Assembly: GCF_035917455.1 (NCBI RefSeq)
Contig: NZ_CP109078.1
Location: forward strand, 6,246,001-6,310,000
Direction of reading: 5' to 3'
Source of the DNA: Micromonospora sp. NBC_01796
GTDB taxonomy: Bacteria > Actinomycetota > Actinomycetes > Mycobacteriales > Micromonosporaceae
DNA: 64,000 bases
Shown: positions 53,546-62,753 of the stretch, in pieces
Position numbering within the stretch: position 1 is the stretch's first letter
Layout of the letters: every line of letters starts with the position of its first letter
Program-made: the position numbers and the translations under genes
Notes under the pieces: generated by a model
The model's input: the letters and a program-made list of their open reading frames with translations, nothing else
Told to the model about the DNA's origin: nothing
Database searches by the model: none

Positions 53546-54447
53546 GCACGACCGACACGGTGCGTCGGACCAGCCGGCCGGGTTCACGCCCGGCCGGCCG
53601 GCCCGGCACGGGGGCGGCCCGCCGCGGCATCGCCCTCATGCTCCCGGCCGCCATCCTGATGGCAGTCCTGACGGTCGTCCCGGTCATCGCGGTCCTCCAG
53701 CGCGCCTTCTCCGACACCGAGGCGTTCAGCCGGCTGTTCGACGCGCCGAACTTCGGGCGCATCATGCTCAACACGCTCGTCTGGACGCTGGTGTCCGTCG
53801 TGGGCGCGGTCCTGATCGGGTACGCGGCCGCGCTGCTGCTGCGTTCGCCGTACCTGCGTCTCACCGGGGCGTGGCGCGGACTGTTCATGATTCCGTGGAT
53901 CATTCCCGGTGTGGTCGGCGCGACCGTCTGGCGCTGGAGCCTGTCCAGCGACTACGGCCTGGTCAACCACTGGCTCATCCAGGCCAACGTGATCCAGCAC
54001 CCGATCGCCTGGCTGTCCAATCCCGACGTGGTGCTCTACGCCGTGGCGATGATCCAGATCTGGACCACGGCACCGTTTGTCATGCTCATGGTCTCGGCCG
54101 CGCTGACCGGTATCCCGGCCGAACGGTACGAGGCGGCGCGGCTGGACGGGGCGTCCGGCTGGCAGATCTTCGCCTACATCGTCCTGCCGGCGATCCGTTC
54201 GACCACCTGGATCGCCGTCCTGACGCTGGTCACCTGGGCGCTCAACTCGTTCACGATCATCTGGGTCATGACGAGCGGCGGCCCGGCCGGTGCCTCGACC
54301 ATCCTGCCGATCCAGCTGTACCAGGCGTTCCAGCGCGGCGACCAGTCGCTGGTCTCCGCGATCGCGGTGCTGCAGCTGGCGATCTGCGCCGTGTTCGTGG
54401 CGATCTACGCGCGAGCGATGCGGTCCGACCTGGAGGAGTTGTCATGA
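53542..54447 (+). CDS. ABC transporter permease, MalF/UgpA-type
   Basis: The 301-residue protein starts at a GTGA overlap. It has six predicted membrane helices and the ATPase-contact EAA loop AARLDGASGWQIFAYIVLPAI. It matches the first permease of carbohydrate ABC importers (CUT1). No ATPase gene is in the operon, so energy probably comes from a shared MsiK-like ATPase, as is usual in actinomycetes. Confidence 0.92.
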   Translation: MSTTDTVRRTSRPGSRPAGRPGTGAARRGIALMLPAAILMAVLTVVPVIAVLQRAFSDTEAFSRLFDAPNFGRIMLNTLVWTLVSVVGAVLIGYAAALLLRSPYLRLTGAWRGLFMIPWIIPGVVGATVWRWSLSSDYGLVNHWLIQANVIQHPIAWLSNPDVVLYAVAMIQIWTTAPFVMLMVSAALTGIPAERYEAARLDGASGWQIFAYIVLPAIRSTTWIAVLTLVTWALNSFTIIWVMTSGGPAGASTILPIQLYQAFQRGDQSLVSAIAVLQLAICAVFVAIYARAMRSDLEELS

Positions 54448-55286
54448 CCCGGTCCTTCGCCCGGCGTCCGGTGCTCGCGGTGCTCACCTGGATCGCGCTC
54501 GCCGCCGTGCTGGTCTGGACGCTCTGGCCGATCGTCCTGATGATCTTCACGTCCTTCAAGCCCGGCAACGAGATCTTCGCGATCCCGCCGACGCTGACAC
54601 CCAAACACTGGACGTTCGACAACTACACCAACGTCTTCACCCAGTCGTCGATGCCGCACGCCCTGGTGAACTCGATCATCGTGGGCCTGCTGGTCGCGGC
54701 GGCCACGCTGGTCTTCTGTTTCAGCGCCGGGTACGCGCTCGCGCGCTTCAAGTTCAAGGGCGCCCGCTCGGTCGCGCTGTTCATCCTCGTCGGGCAACTC
54801 GTACCGCTGAGTGTCCTGCTGCTCCCGCTGTACAAGATGGTCAACAAGCTGCAGTTGCTGGACACCACGATCGGGCTCGCGTTCGTCCACCTCACGATCA
54901 CGGTGCCCCTGGTGACCTGGATGATCCGCAACCAGATCGCGGCGATCCCGATCTCCCTGGAGGAGGCCGCCGAGATCGACGGCGGCTCACGGTTCGACGC
55001 GGTGAGCTACGTGACGCTCCCGATCGCCGCCCCCGGGCTCGCCGCCGCCGGCATGTTCGCCTTCCTCCAGTCGTGGCACGAGTTCCTGTTCGCCTCGGTG
55101 TTCGCCACGTCGGAGTCCGCGCGGACCGCGCCGGTCGCCCTGACCGAGTTCGCGACCGAGTACCACGTCGACTGGGGGTCGACGATGGCGGCGTCGGTGG
55201 TGCTGACCGTACCCGTGGTCATCGTCTTCATCGCGTTGCAGCGGTACCTCATCGGCGGACTGACCAGCGGCGCGGTCAAGGGCTGA
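54444..55286 (+). CDS. ABC transporter permease, MalG/UgpE-type
   Basis: The 280-residue protein starts at an ATGA overlap. It has six helices and the EAA loop EEAAEIDGGSRFDAVSYVTLPIAAPG. The N-terminal KPGNEIFAIPPTLTPKHWTFDNYTNVF is typical of the second permease of CUT1 importers. It pairs with the upstream permease. Confidence 0.92.
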   Translation: MTRSFARRPVLAVLTWIALAAVLVWTLWPIVLMIFTSFKPGNEIFAIPPTLTPKHWTFDNYTNVFTQSSMPHALVNSIIVGLLVAAATLVFCFSAGYALARFKFKGARSVALFILVGQLVPLSVLLLPLYKMVNKLQLLDTTIGLAFVHLTITVPLVTWMIRNQIAAIPISLEEAAEIDGGSRFDAVSYVTLPIAAPGLAAAGMFAFLQSWHEFLFASVFATSESARTAPVALTEFATEYHVDWGSTMAASVVLTVPVVIVFIALQRYLIGGLTSGAVKG

Positions 55287-55319
55287 GCCCCCACCGCGCC
55301 TCGGAAGAGAGCACTGACT

Positions 55320-56525
55320 ATGAAGATCCTTGACGTCCGCTGTGCCGTCATCGGGGCCAGTCCGATCGTCCGGGTGGTCACCGACGAGGGCATCGACGGT
55401 TTCGGCGAGATCGAGTACTCCAAGCCGGCGATCCACACCCTCGTCGGGCTCTACTCGGATGTCCTCGTCGGGCAGGACCCCACCGACGTCGAGCGGTGCA
55501 TGCTCCGGATCCGCCGGTTCGGCGGCTTCAAGCCCTGGGGCGCCCTGGTCTCGGCGATCGAGATGGCGCTGTGGGACGTGGCCGGGAAGGCGGCCGGGCT
55601 CCCGGTCCACAAACTGCTCGGCGGCAAGGTCCGGGACCGGGTACGGGTCTACAACGGTGGCGTACGGCCGGTCCTGCGAGGTCACCAGCCGGAGGACTAC
55701 GCGGAGTCGATGGCCGAGATGGCCGCCGCCCCGGAAGGCTTCACCCTGTTCAAGGAGGGTGTCGGGTTCCACGGCTTCATGGCGCCGAACGTGTCCGGGT
55801 TCTTCTACGGCGACCTGCGCGAGGGACCCAAGCACCCGAACCGCGGCATGCTGACCCGCAAGGGCATCGACCACGTCGTCGCCACGGTCCGGGCGATGAC
55901 GGACGTACTCGGCGAGGGACGCGGCCTGGCCCTGGACATGGGGCCGGGCTTCACCGTCCCGGACGCCATCACGGTGCTGCGCGAGCTCGAACCGCTGCAC
56001 ATCGTCTGGGCGGAGGACCTGCTCAGCGGCGACGGCGTGCCCTGGGTCGACGCCGGCCAGTACCGCGAGGTGACCAGGGCGACGAGCGTCCGTACGCACA
56101 CCGGTGAGCAGATCTACCTGCGCAACAACTACAAGGAACTGATCTCGACCCAGGCGGTACGGGTGATCGGCCCCGACCCCGGCGACGTCGGCGGTATCGC
56201 CGAGCTGAAGTGGGTCGCCGAGTACGCCGACCTGCACGGGATCCAGATCGCCCCGCACGGCGTCAGCAGCGGGCTGTTCGGGCTGGCGGCCCTGGTACAG
56301 GTGTGCGCGACGCTGCCGGACAACTTCATCGCGTTCGAGTACCCGGTGCCGACCGACGACTGGTGGTACTCGATCGTGAAGGGCCTGCCGGACCCGATAG
56401 TGGTCGACGGGTTCGTCACGGTCGGCTCCGCCCCCGGCCTGGGCATCGAGATCGACCGCGAGGCGGCACTGGCCCACATGGACCCCGCCGACCACCATTT
56501 CTTCGACTGGATCCCCCGGAGCTGA
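55320..56525 (+). CDS. Mandelate racemase/enolase-superfamily enzyme, probable sugar-acid dehydratase
   Basis: GGAAGAGAG precedes the ATG of a 401-residue protein. The N-terminal capping domain runs to about residue 120. The barrel holds the three metal ligands in LALDMGPGF (Asp), VWAEDLL (Glu) and HTGEQIY (Glu), plus a catalytic His in IAPHGVSSG with a conserved Asp in IGPDPGDVGG. The His-Asp pair places it in the mandelate-racemase subgroup, most of whose members dehydrate aldonic or uronic acids. With the sugar-type importer and two NAD(P) oxidoreductases, it points to an oxidative, non-phosphorylating sugar or sugar-acid pathway. The exact substrate is not predictable. Confidence 0.88.
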   Translation: MKILDVRCAVIGASPIVRVVTDEGIDGFGEIEYSKPAIHTLVGLYSDVLVGQDPTDVERCMLRIRRFGGFKPWGALVSAIEMALWDVAGKAAGLPVHKLLGGKVRDRVRVYNGGVRPVLRGHQPEDYAESMAEMAAAPEGFTLFKEGVGFHGFMAPNVSGFFYGDLREGPKHPNRGMLTRKGIDHVVATVRAMTDVLGEGRGLALDMGPGFTVPDAITVLRELEPLHIVWAEDLLSGDGVPWVDAGQYREVTRATSVRTHTGEQIYLRNNYKELISTQAVRVIGPDPGDVGGIAELKWVAEYADLHGIQIAPHGVSSGLFGLAALVQVCATLPDNFIAFEYPVPTDDWWYSIVKGLPDPIVVDGFVTVGSAPGLGIEIDREAALAHMDPADHHFFDWIPRS

Positions 56526-56529
56526 AACC

Positions 56530-57495
56530 ATGCACAGTCCCGACCAGCACCTTCCGACCCGCCCGCTGGGCGCGACCGTTCTGGAGATCACCCCACTGAC
56601 GATCGGTGGCGCGCCGCTCGGTTCGATGCCGGGCAACTTCGGCCGCGAGGTGCCGCCGGAGGCGGGGATCGACACGGCGTTGGCGGCGCTGATGGGGCCG
56701 GTACGCGCGCTCGACACGTCGGCCGCGTACAGCGCGGGGGAGTCGGAGCGCCGGATCGGCGCCGCGATCCGACGCGTCGGCGGGCTGCCCGACGGGTATC
56801 TCCTCTCCACGAAGATCGCCCGCGACCTCGCCTCCGGCACCTTCGACGCGGCACAGGCCCGGCGGTCGATCGCGGGGAGCCTGCAACGCCTCGGGCTCGA
56901 CCGGGTCCCGCTGCTGTACCTGCACGACCCGGAGAAGAACGACTTCGACCAGCTCATGGAACCCGGCGGTCCCGTCGACGTGCTGCGGGAACTGCGCGAT
57001 CGCGGTGTCGCCGGGTCGATCGGTGTCGCCGGCGGTGACCTCGCCACCATCGAGCGGTACGTCCGCACGGGCTACTTCGACGTCGTGCTCACGCACAACC
57101 GGTGGACGTTGGTGAACCGGTCCGCCGAGCCGCTCGTCGAACTCGCCGCCTCGATGGGGATGGGTGTGGTCAACGCCGCCGTGCTCGGCGGGGGGATCCT
57201 CGGCTCGGGTGCCGGCGGTTCGGGCCGGTACGCGTACCGGGAGGCACCGGCCGAATTGCTCGCCGCGATCGGCGAGATGGAAACGGCCTGCCGGGATCAC
57301 GGTGTGCCGCTGGCCGCGGCGGCGATCCAGTTCTCCACCCGCGATCCGAGGATCGCCAGCACCATCATCGGCGCGTCGCGCCCCGAGCGGATCGACCAGG
57401 CGGTCGCGCTCGCGTCTGTCGCCGTACCGGATGGGCTCTGGGCCGACCTGGACCTCGTCGCGGCCCGCGTCGATCCGACCACCCTGCCCGCCTGA
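56530..57495 (+). CDS. Aldo/keto reductase, L-fucose/L-galactose dehydrogenase-like
   Basis: The 321-residue protein is an AKR barrel with catalytic Asp and Tyr in ALDTSAAYSAGESERRIG, Lys in LLSTKI and His in LYLHDPE. Overall it resembles D-threo-aldose 1-dehydrogenase (L-fucose/L-galactose dehydrogenase), which oxidises an aldose to a lactone. Four bases separate it from the enolase-superfamily gene, so the pair likely gives oxidation followed by dehydration. Lactonase and aldolase steps are not encoded here. Confidence 0.85.
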   Translation: MHSPDQHLPTRPLGATVLEITPLTIGGAPLGSMPGNFGREVPPEAGIDTALAALMGPVRALDTSAAYSAGESERRIGAAIRRVGGLPDGYLLSTKIARDLASGTFDAAQARRSIAGSLQRLGLDRVPLLYLHDPEKNDFDQLMEPGGPVDVLRELRDRGVAGSIGVAGGDLATIERYVRTGYFDVVLTHNRWTLVNRSAEPLVELAASMGMGVVNAAVLGGGILGSGAGGSGRYAYREAPAELLAAIGEMETACRDHGVPLAAAAIQFSTRDPRIASTIIGASRPERIDQAVALASVAVPDGLWADLDLVAARVDPTTLPA

Positions 57496-57542
57496 CCGGC
57501 ACCCGGACGTCCGGCATCATCACCGACCACGAGGAAACCGCC

Positions 57543-58577
57543 ATGTCCCGCACCCCCGCGCAGCCGCTGCGTGTCCTGCTCTTCGGTTACGGCCTGGCCG
57601 GCCGGGTGTTCCACGGCCCGCTGCTCACCGCCGCCGGCGAGTACACCGTCGACGTCATCGTGACGTCCGATCCCGGCCGGGCCGACGCGGCGCGCGCCGA
57701 CCATCCCGGTGCCCGGGTGGTGGCCGACGCCGACGAGGCGTTCGCGCTCGCCGGCGACTGCGACCTCGCCGTCGTCTGCACGCCCAACAACACCCACGTC
57801 GAGCTGGCCCGCCGCGCGCTCGACGCGGGCCTGCACGTGGTGGTCGACAAGCCGCTCGCGCTGACCGCCACCGAGGCGGAGGAACTCGTCGCGGCGGCCG
57901 ACGCCGCCGGCCGCACCCTCACGGTGTTCCAGAACCGGCGCTGGGACGGCGACTTCCTCACCGTGCGCGAGGTCCTCGCCGCCGGTGAACTGGGCGACGT
58001 GTTCGCCTTCGAATCCGCCTTCGAGTGGTGGAAGCCCGAGGTGACCGAAGGCCGCAAGGATCGCACCGTGCTCGCCGACGGTGGAGGCATCCTCTACGAC
58101 CTCGCGCCGCACCTCGTCGACCAGGCACTCCTGCTCTTCGGCCCGGTCCGGGCCGTGCACGCCGAGGTCGACGCCCGGCGGCCGGGCGCGGTGAACGACG
58201 ACGACGTGCTCGTGTCGCTGGAGCACGAGAGCGGGGTCCGCAGCCGGCTGTGGATGAGCAGCGTGGCGGCCCGGGTCCGCCCCCGCTTCGTCCTGCGCGG
58301 GACCCGTGGCACCTACACGACCTTCGGTCTCGACCCGCAGGAGTCCCAGCTCGAGGAGGGTCTGCGACCCGGTGACGCCGACTTCGGGGTGGCGCCCCGC
58401 GAGCGGTGGGGTCGGATCGGGGCCGGCGCCGACCTGCGGGAGGTGCCGACCCGGCGCGGCTCCTACGAGTCGTACTACCCGGCGCTCGCCACCGCGCTGC
58501 GCACGGGTGCGCGGCCGCCGGTCGATCCGCGCGACAGCATCGCGGTGCTCCGGGTCATCGAGGCGGCACTGCGCTGA
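57543..58577 (+). CDS. Gfo/Idh/MocA-family oxidoreductase
   Basis: The 344-residue protein has an N-terminal Rossmann fold (LLFGYGLAGRVFHGP, CTPNNTHVELARRAL) and VVVDKPLALT, the family's lysine segment (usually EKP). The C-terminal domain carries DGGGILYDLAPHLVDQALLLFG, with the conserved His. It probably oxidises or reduces a sugar or inositol-type alcohol with NAD(P). It is the last gene of the GntR-controlled operon. Confidence 0.9.
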   Translation: MSRTPAQPLRVLLFGYGLAGRVFHGPLLTAAGEYTVDVIVTSDPGRADAARADHPGARVVADADEAFALAGDCDLAVVCTPNNTHVELARRALDAGLHVVVDKPLALTATEAEELVAAADAAGRTLTVFQNRRWDGDFLTVREVLAAGELGDVFAFESAFEWWKPEVTEGRKDRTVLADGGGILYDLAPHLVDQALLLFGPVRAVHAEVDARRPGAVNDDDVLVSLEHESGVRSRLWMSSVAARVRPRFVLRGTRGTYTTFGLDPQESQLEEGLRPGDADFGVAPRERWGRIGAGADLREVPTRRGSYESYYPALATALRTGARPPVDPRDSIAVLRVIEAALR

Positions 58578-58711
58578 CCGGCCGCGCCGGGACGGGTTCC
58601 ACGCGCACTGACGGTACCAACGCCCCGAAGCCTGACTAATACGAACAGTCCCTGTTTCCGCCTGAAATCGTACGTACCCTGAGGTCGGGTACGGCGGACA
58701 AGGAGGCGGGC

Positions 58712-59758
58712 ATGGTGTGGAGGCGTGGTGCCCGGCCGGCGGCCGGCCGGTACGGGCGCCGCCGGACCGGGCTGACCGGCCCGTCCAGCCTCCGTCTGAT
58801 CATGATCCTCGGGCTGGTGGTCGGCTCGATGCTGGGCGGCGGGTACGTCCTCGCCCGGGTGCTCGGTACGCCCGGACCACCACGGGACCTGCTCGGCGCC
58901 TCCCCCGGGCCGACTCGCGACCTGCCCCGCACGACGCCCGGACGGACAGGCGACCCGTCCGGTATCCCGACCGCGCCGAGCCCGTCCGGTGCCGTCCCCG
59001 CCTCGCCGGTGCCCGACGGCCCTTCCGCCACACCCCGGACGTCGGTCATCCCCGGCCCGAACGCCTCGGCCGACCCCGGTCCGGACCCGCCGTTCGCCGA
59101 TGACCGCCCACGACTGCCGATGGGAACCGACGGTCCGTACGGCAGCCGGCTCACCACCGGCTCGGGCTACGTGGCGCTCACCTTCGACGACGGGCCGAAC
59201 CCGCAGTACACCCCACAGGTCCTCGCCGAGTTGGCGCGTCACCGGGTCAGGGCGACCTTCTGCCTGGTCGGTGAGTTGGTCGCGGCGTACCCGGAACTGG
59301 TCCGGTCGATCGCCGCCGCGGGCCACAGCCTGTGCAACCACTCCTGGTCCCACGACCCCGCACTGGGCAGACGGACGAAGGCGGCGATCCGGGCCGACCT
59401 GACCCGGACCAACGACGCGATCCGGGCCGCGGTGCCGGACGCGCGGATCGCCTACTACCGTCAGCCGTACGGATACTGGACGACCGCCGCGGTGTCGACC
59501 GCCTGGGAACTCGGCATGACCTCGGTGCACTGGGACGTGGATTCGAGGGACTACAACCGGCCGGGTGCCGGCAGTATCGCGTCGAACGTCACCGCCGGCG
59601 TCACCGCCGGTTCGATCGTGTTGATGCACGACGCGGGCGGTAACCGGCAACAGACGGTCGGCGGGCTGCGGACCATCCTGCCCAATCTGACGCGGCGTTT
59701 CGCGTTGGAGTCCCTGCCGACCGGGCCGCCCCGGGTCGACCCGGACCGCCCCGGCTGA
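58712..59758 (+). CDS. Polysaccharide deacetylase (NodB domain), membrane-anchored
   Basis: AAGGAGG lies just before the ATG of a 348-residue protein. A basic N-terminus and one hydrophobic helix (LIMILGLVVGSMLGGGYVLA) precede a long Pro/Gly/Thr/Ser linker (residues about 55-150). The NodB domain follows, with LTFDDGPN (catalytic and metal Asp), zinc His pair in CNHSWSHDP and YYRQPYGYW. It should deacetylate peptidoglycan or an exopolysaccharide outside the cell. It is separated from the sugar operon by about 130 bp and may be independent. Confidence 0.9.
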   Translation: MVWRRGARPAAGRYGRRRTGLTGPSSLRLIMILGLVVGSMLGGGYVLARVLGTPGPPRDLLGASPGPTRDLPRTTPGRTGDPSGIPTAPSPSGAVPASPVPDGPSATPRTSVIPGPNASADPGPDPPFADDRPRLPMGTDGPYGSRLTTGSGYVALTFDDGPNPQYTPQVLAELARHRVRATFCLVGELVAAYPELVRSIAAAGHSLCNHSWSHDPALGRRTKAAIRADLTRTNDAIRAAVPDARIAYYRQPYGYWTTAAVSTAWELGMTSVHWDVDSRDYNRPGAGSIASNVTAGVTAGSIVLMHDAGGNRQQTVGGLRTILPNLTRRFALESLPTGPPRVDPDRPG

Positions 59759-59777
59759 CCGGGATCGCGGGCGGCTC

Positions 59778-60230
59778 CTAGGTGGGTAGCGGCCGGTCGT
59801 CGACGACCTGCTTCATCACGAGCGTGGAGTTCAGCCGCTGGATGCCGGGGAGCACGGCGAGTGTGTCGTCCTCCAACTGCTGGTACGCGGCCAGGTCGGC
59901 GGTGACGATCCGGAGCAGGTAGTCGGGGTCGCCGAAGAGCCGCTGGGCCTGTACGACGTTGGGGATCCGGGCGACGGCCGCCTCGAAGCCCAGCAGGGTG
60001 TCACGGTCCTCCTGGCGCATGGTGACGAAGACGAGTGCCTGGAACGTGAGACCGACGGCGGTGGCGTCCACGATCGCCCGGTAGCCCCGGATCGCCCCGC
60101 TGCGCTCAAGCTCCCGCAACCGCCGGTGGCATGGCGAGATGCTCAACCCGATCCGGGTCGCCAGTTCCGTGATGGTCAGACGGCCATCCTCCTGGAGCAG
60201 CGCAAGGATTTTGCGGTCAAGGGCATCCAT
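59778..60230 (-). CDS. Lrp/AsnC-family transcriptional regulator
   Basis: The ATG at 60230 with GGAAGGA upstream gives 150 residues. The frame can be extended to 60281, but the family begins at MDALDRKIL. It has an N-terminal helix-turn-helix (LTITELATRIGLSISPCHRRLRELE) and a C-terminal RAM effector domain. It is divergent from a LysE-type exporter 111 bp away, the classic arrangement in which an amino-acid-sensing Lrp protein activates the exporter. Confidence 0.92.
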   Translation of the reverse strand: MDALDRKILALLQEDGRLTITELATRIGLSISPCHRRLRELERSGAIRGYRAIVDATAVGLTFQALVFVTMRQEDRDTLLGFEAAVARIPNVVQAQRLFGDPDYLLRIVTADLAAYQQLEDDTLAVLPGIQRLNSTLVMKQVVDDRPLPT

Positions 60231-60341
60231 CGAGCAGATCCTTCCACAAACAGTCTCCGGAGGGGTCGAAGTTGGAAGCACCTTTGGGCAGTTCGTCGAT
60301 ATGGTTCTGGTAACCGCGAGTAGTCAACGGAGGGAGCGCCC

Positions 60342-60995
60342 ATGGCCCCCGGTGCCGTGCTCGCCTTCTGGCTGGTCGCCCTCCTGCTGATCGTCGTACC
60401 GGGCGCGGACTGGGCCTTCACCATCGGTGCGGGCCTGCGTGGGCATTCGGTCCTGCTCGCGGTCGGTGGTCTGGTCGCCGGTTACGCCGTGGTCACCGTG
60501 GTTGTCGCCGCGGGAGTCGGCGCGTTGGTCGCCGGGTCACCGGCCGTCCTCACCGGACTGACCGTCGTCGGAGGCCTCTACCTGGTGTGGCACGGGGTGA
60601 CGACGTTCGCCGGGCCCGCCGTCCCGAATGCCGCGCCCGGAGCCGTCCCGAATGTCGCGCTTGGAGCCGTGCCGGCGACGCCGGGCGGCACCGACTGGGG
60701 CACCTTCGCGCGGGGCGTCGGTGTGAGCGGGCTCAACCCGAAGGGACTGCTGATCTTCCTCGCCCTGCTGCCGCAGTTCACCGACCCGCACGGGCGCCTG
60801 CCGGTGGCCGGTCAGATCGGGGTGCTCGGGTTGGCCTTCATGGTGACCTGCGCCGTCTTCTACCTCGTCCTCGGCTCCCTCGCCCGGACGGTCCTGCACG
60901 CGCGCCCACTGGCCGCCCGTGCGGTCAGCCGTTTCTCGGGTGCCGCGATGGTCGTCGTCGGCGTCACCCTGTTCCTCGAGCACTTCCTCGACTAG
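60342..60995 (+). CDS. LysE/RhtB-family amino-acid exporter
   Basis: GGAGGGAGC precedes the ATG of a 217-residue protein with about six hydrophobic segments. LIVVPGADWAFTIGAGLRGH near the N-terminus and GVGVSGLNPKGLLIFLALLPQF in the middle are the two family signatures. Between them is a short Ala/Pro/Val-rich duplicated stretch (PNAAPGAVPNVALGAVP). It should export an amino acid or analogue under control of the divergent Lrp regulator. Confidence 0.9.
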   Translation: MAPGAVLAFWLVALLLIVVPGADWAFTIGAGLRGHSVLLAVGGLVAGYAVVTVVVAAGVGALVAGSPAVLTGLTVVGGLYLVWHGVTTFAGPAVPNAAPGAVPNVALGAVPATPGGTDWGTFARGVGVSGLNPKGLLIFLALLPQFTDPHGRLPVAGQIGVLGLAFMVTCAVFYLVLGSLARTVLHARPLAARAVSRFSGAAMVVVGVTLFLEHFLD

Positions 60996-61038
60996 CTGTA
61001 CCGCGCTGTGAGGTTCGGGACGCGGCTGGTGCCGGGGA

Positions 61039-62058
61039 TCAGCCGGTTTTCTGCCAGCCGAGTGCCGGGCCGAGCCGGGTGGCCATGTCGGTGAGGATCT
61101 GCACGTAGTCGTCGTGGTCGAAGGTGAACGGCAGGGCGAACGCGACCTCGTCGATCTCCCGGAACGCGGGGTGCCGGTAGAGCCGGTCGGCGATCTCGGC
61201 GGAGGTGCCGACGAGATCGGGTGCGAACATCATCCGCGCCGGCCCCTGCGGCGTGGCCGTACGCGGCATCCGCTTCTCCGCGTACGCCCGGTACTTGGTG
61301 CGTTGCTCCGGTGAGGCGCTGTCGGTGGGGATGACCACCAGTCCCTGGGAGACGCGGGCGCGCTCGCCGTCGGGGTGGTGGGCGCGGAACGTACGGATGT
61401 GGGAGAGCTGGATCTCGGCGAAGTCCTCGGACTCCTCCGCCTTCACCACGCTGCTGGTCAGGAAGTTCATCCCCTGCTCGCCGGCCCACTGGGCGGACCG
61501 CAGGCTCGCCCCGCCGTACCAGATCCGGTCGCCGAGTCCCGGGGCGTGGGGTTGGACCCGGTCGGAGAACACCTCGAAGCCCTCGACACCGTGGAAGTCG
61601 GTGGCCGGCTCGCCGCGTACGTGGCTCAGCAGTCGCCGTACGCGTTCGTAGCTGAAGTCCTCGGCGTCGGCGGTGTCCGGGTACAGCGCCGGCTTGACCT
61701 GGTCGTAGTGCATCGGGGGACCGACGCTGACGCCGGGATTGAGGCGACCCCCGGAGAGGATGTCGACCGTTGCCAGGTCTTCGGCCAGCCGGAGGGGGTT
61801 CTCCCAGCCCAGGGGTATGACGGCGGTGCCCAGTTCGATCCGGCTGGTGCGCTGCGACGCGGCGGCGAGCACGGCGACGGGGGAGGAGATGCCGTACTGG
61901 AGGTGGCGGTGGCGCAGCCACGCGCTGTCGAAGCCCAGTTCCTCACCCAGCTGGATGATCTCGAGGGTCGACTCGTGGCCCCGGCGGGGATCGGCCTCCT
62001 CGAACAGCCCGATGGTCAGGAAGCCCAGCTTTCGCAGGGGCTGCGAGGGCAGCGGCAC
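61039..62058 (-). CDS. Luciferase-like flavin-dependent monooxygenase (LLM class)
   Basis: The GTG at 62058 has GGAGG 5 bp upstream. An ATG at 62070 lies on the other side of that site. The about 340-residue TIM-barrel protein has LGFLTIGLFEEADPRRG, ELGFDSAWLRHRHLQYG, SRIELGTAVIPLGWENPLRLAEDLATVDILSGGR and a C-terminal family tail. It uses reduced FMN to oxidise an unknown substrate. It converges with the LysE exporter and is divergent from the P450 at the right edge. Confidence 0.88.
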   Translation of the reverse strand: MPLPSQPLRKLGFLTIGLFEEADPRRGHESTLEIIQLGEELGFDSAWLRHRHLQYGISSPVAVLAAASQRTSRIELGTAVIPLGWENPLRLAEDLATVDILSGGRLNPGVSVGPPMHYDQVKPALYPDTADAEDFSYERVRRLLSHVRGEPATDFHGVEGFEVFSDRVQPHAPGLGDRIWYGGASLRSAQWAGEQGMNFLTSSVVKAEESEDFAEIQLSHIRTFRAHHPDGERARVSQGLVVIPTDSASPEQRTKYRAYAEKRMPRTATPQGPARMMFAPDLVGTSAEIADRLYRHPAFREIDEVAFALPFTFDHDDYVQILTDMATRLGPALGWQKTG

Positions 62059-62753
62059 AGGGTCCTCCATCGTCCGCGGCAGGTCCTGCCGAACGGCAGC
62101 ACCGCCTGAGATTCTTGCAGGAGGCCGGCGTACGGATCTCCGTGATCCGGATCATGCGGCAGGCGAGGTTACGGCGATGTGTCCACCGCGTATCGAAGTC
62201 GTTCGTTGGATCCGGCTGTGACCCAACTCATAGCTCGTTCCGGATGCCGTTCCGTCGGCCCGTTTCGCCGCACGACGGAATCTCCCTCCTCACAGGAGGT
62301 GATGACCCGTCGAACCGCGCGAAAAACGCACGACTACAAACGGTTGCGGTGGGTCTTTGCGTCGCGGCCGGATGCTGCGCCGGGCTTGCGTCCTTGACCT
62401 GGCGCGTCGTGCACGGTTGCCGGGTAGGGCGGCGGATCTTGGGGACAGAAAGTAGCGAATCAGAAGATTGGTGATGAGAGGCAACATCTCGCTGTGACCG
62501 GCCCGCGCGGACGCGTGGTTGCCCACGGTCACCGCCGGGGTCCCGTGGTCGAGGTCGCGCCCCGTCCGCGTCGGCCGTCGATCAACGAAGGAGTCGCTCC
62601 GATCGATGGACCGGGCGGGGAGAGAGATCTACAGTGGCCCGGGTCAACTCGATCAACTGCCTCCCTGCGGCCCCGGCCGGTCACGAGCCGGTCCCCCCAC
62701 AGCCGCCGCACCGCGGACGAGGCCGAACGGGAGCGACGTCTTGGAGGTATCCG
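62059..62753. other. Intergenic region of about 690 bp without a convincing gene
   Basis: Open frames here are short, lack family features and mostly have poor ribosome sites. It contains the ribosome-site hairpin at 62285-62303, a 31-codon frame after it, and the P450 leader. A GGAGG at 62743-62747 serves the P450. Confidence 0.5.
62285..62303 (+). promoter_or_regulatory. Perfect Shine-Dalgarno sequestered in a hairpin
   Basis: CCTCCT (62285-62290), loop CAC, AGGAGG (62294-62299) forms a 6-bp hairpin. AGGAGGTGAT (62294-62303) fully complements the 16S rRNA 3' end. An ATG follows at 62302 with too little spacing, opening a basic 31-codon frame. It may be chance or a translational control element. 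Confidence 0.3.

Noticed and set aside
62179-62474. Small plus-strand frames in the gap before the right-edge P450
   Set aside because: Only one has a notable ribosome site, and that is too close to its ATG and sequestered. There is no conserved pattern, so it is reported as a regulatory curiosity rather than a gene.
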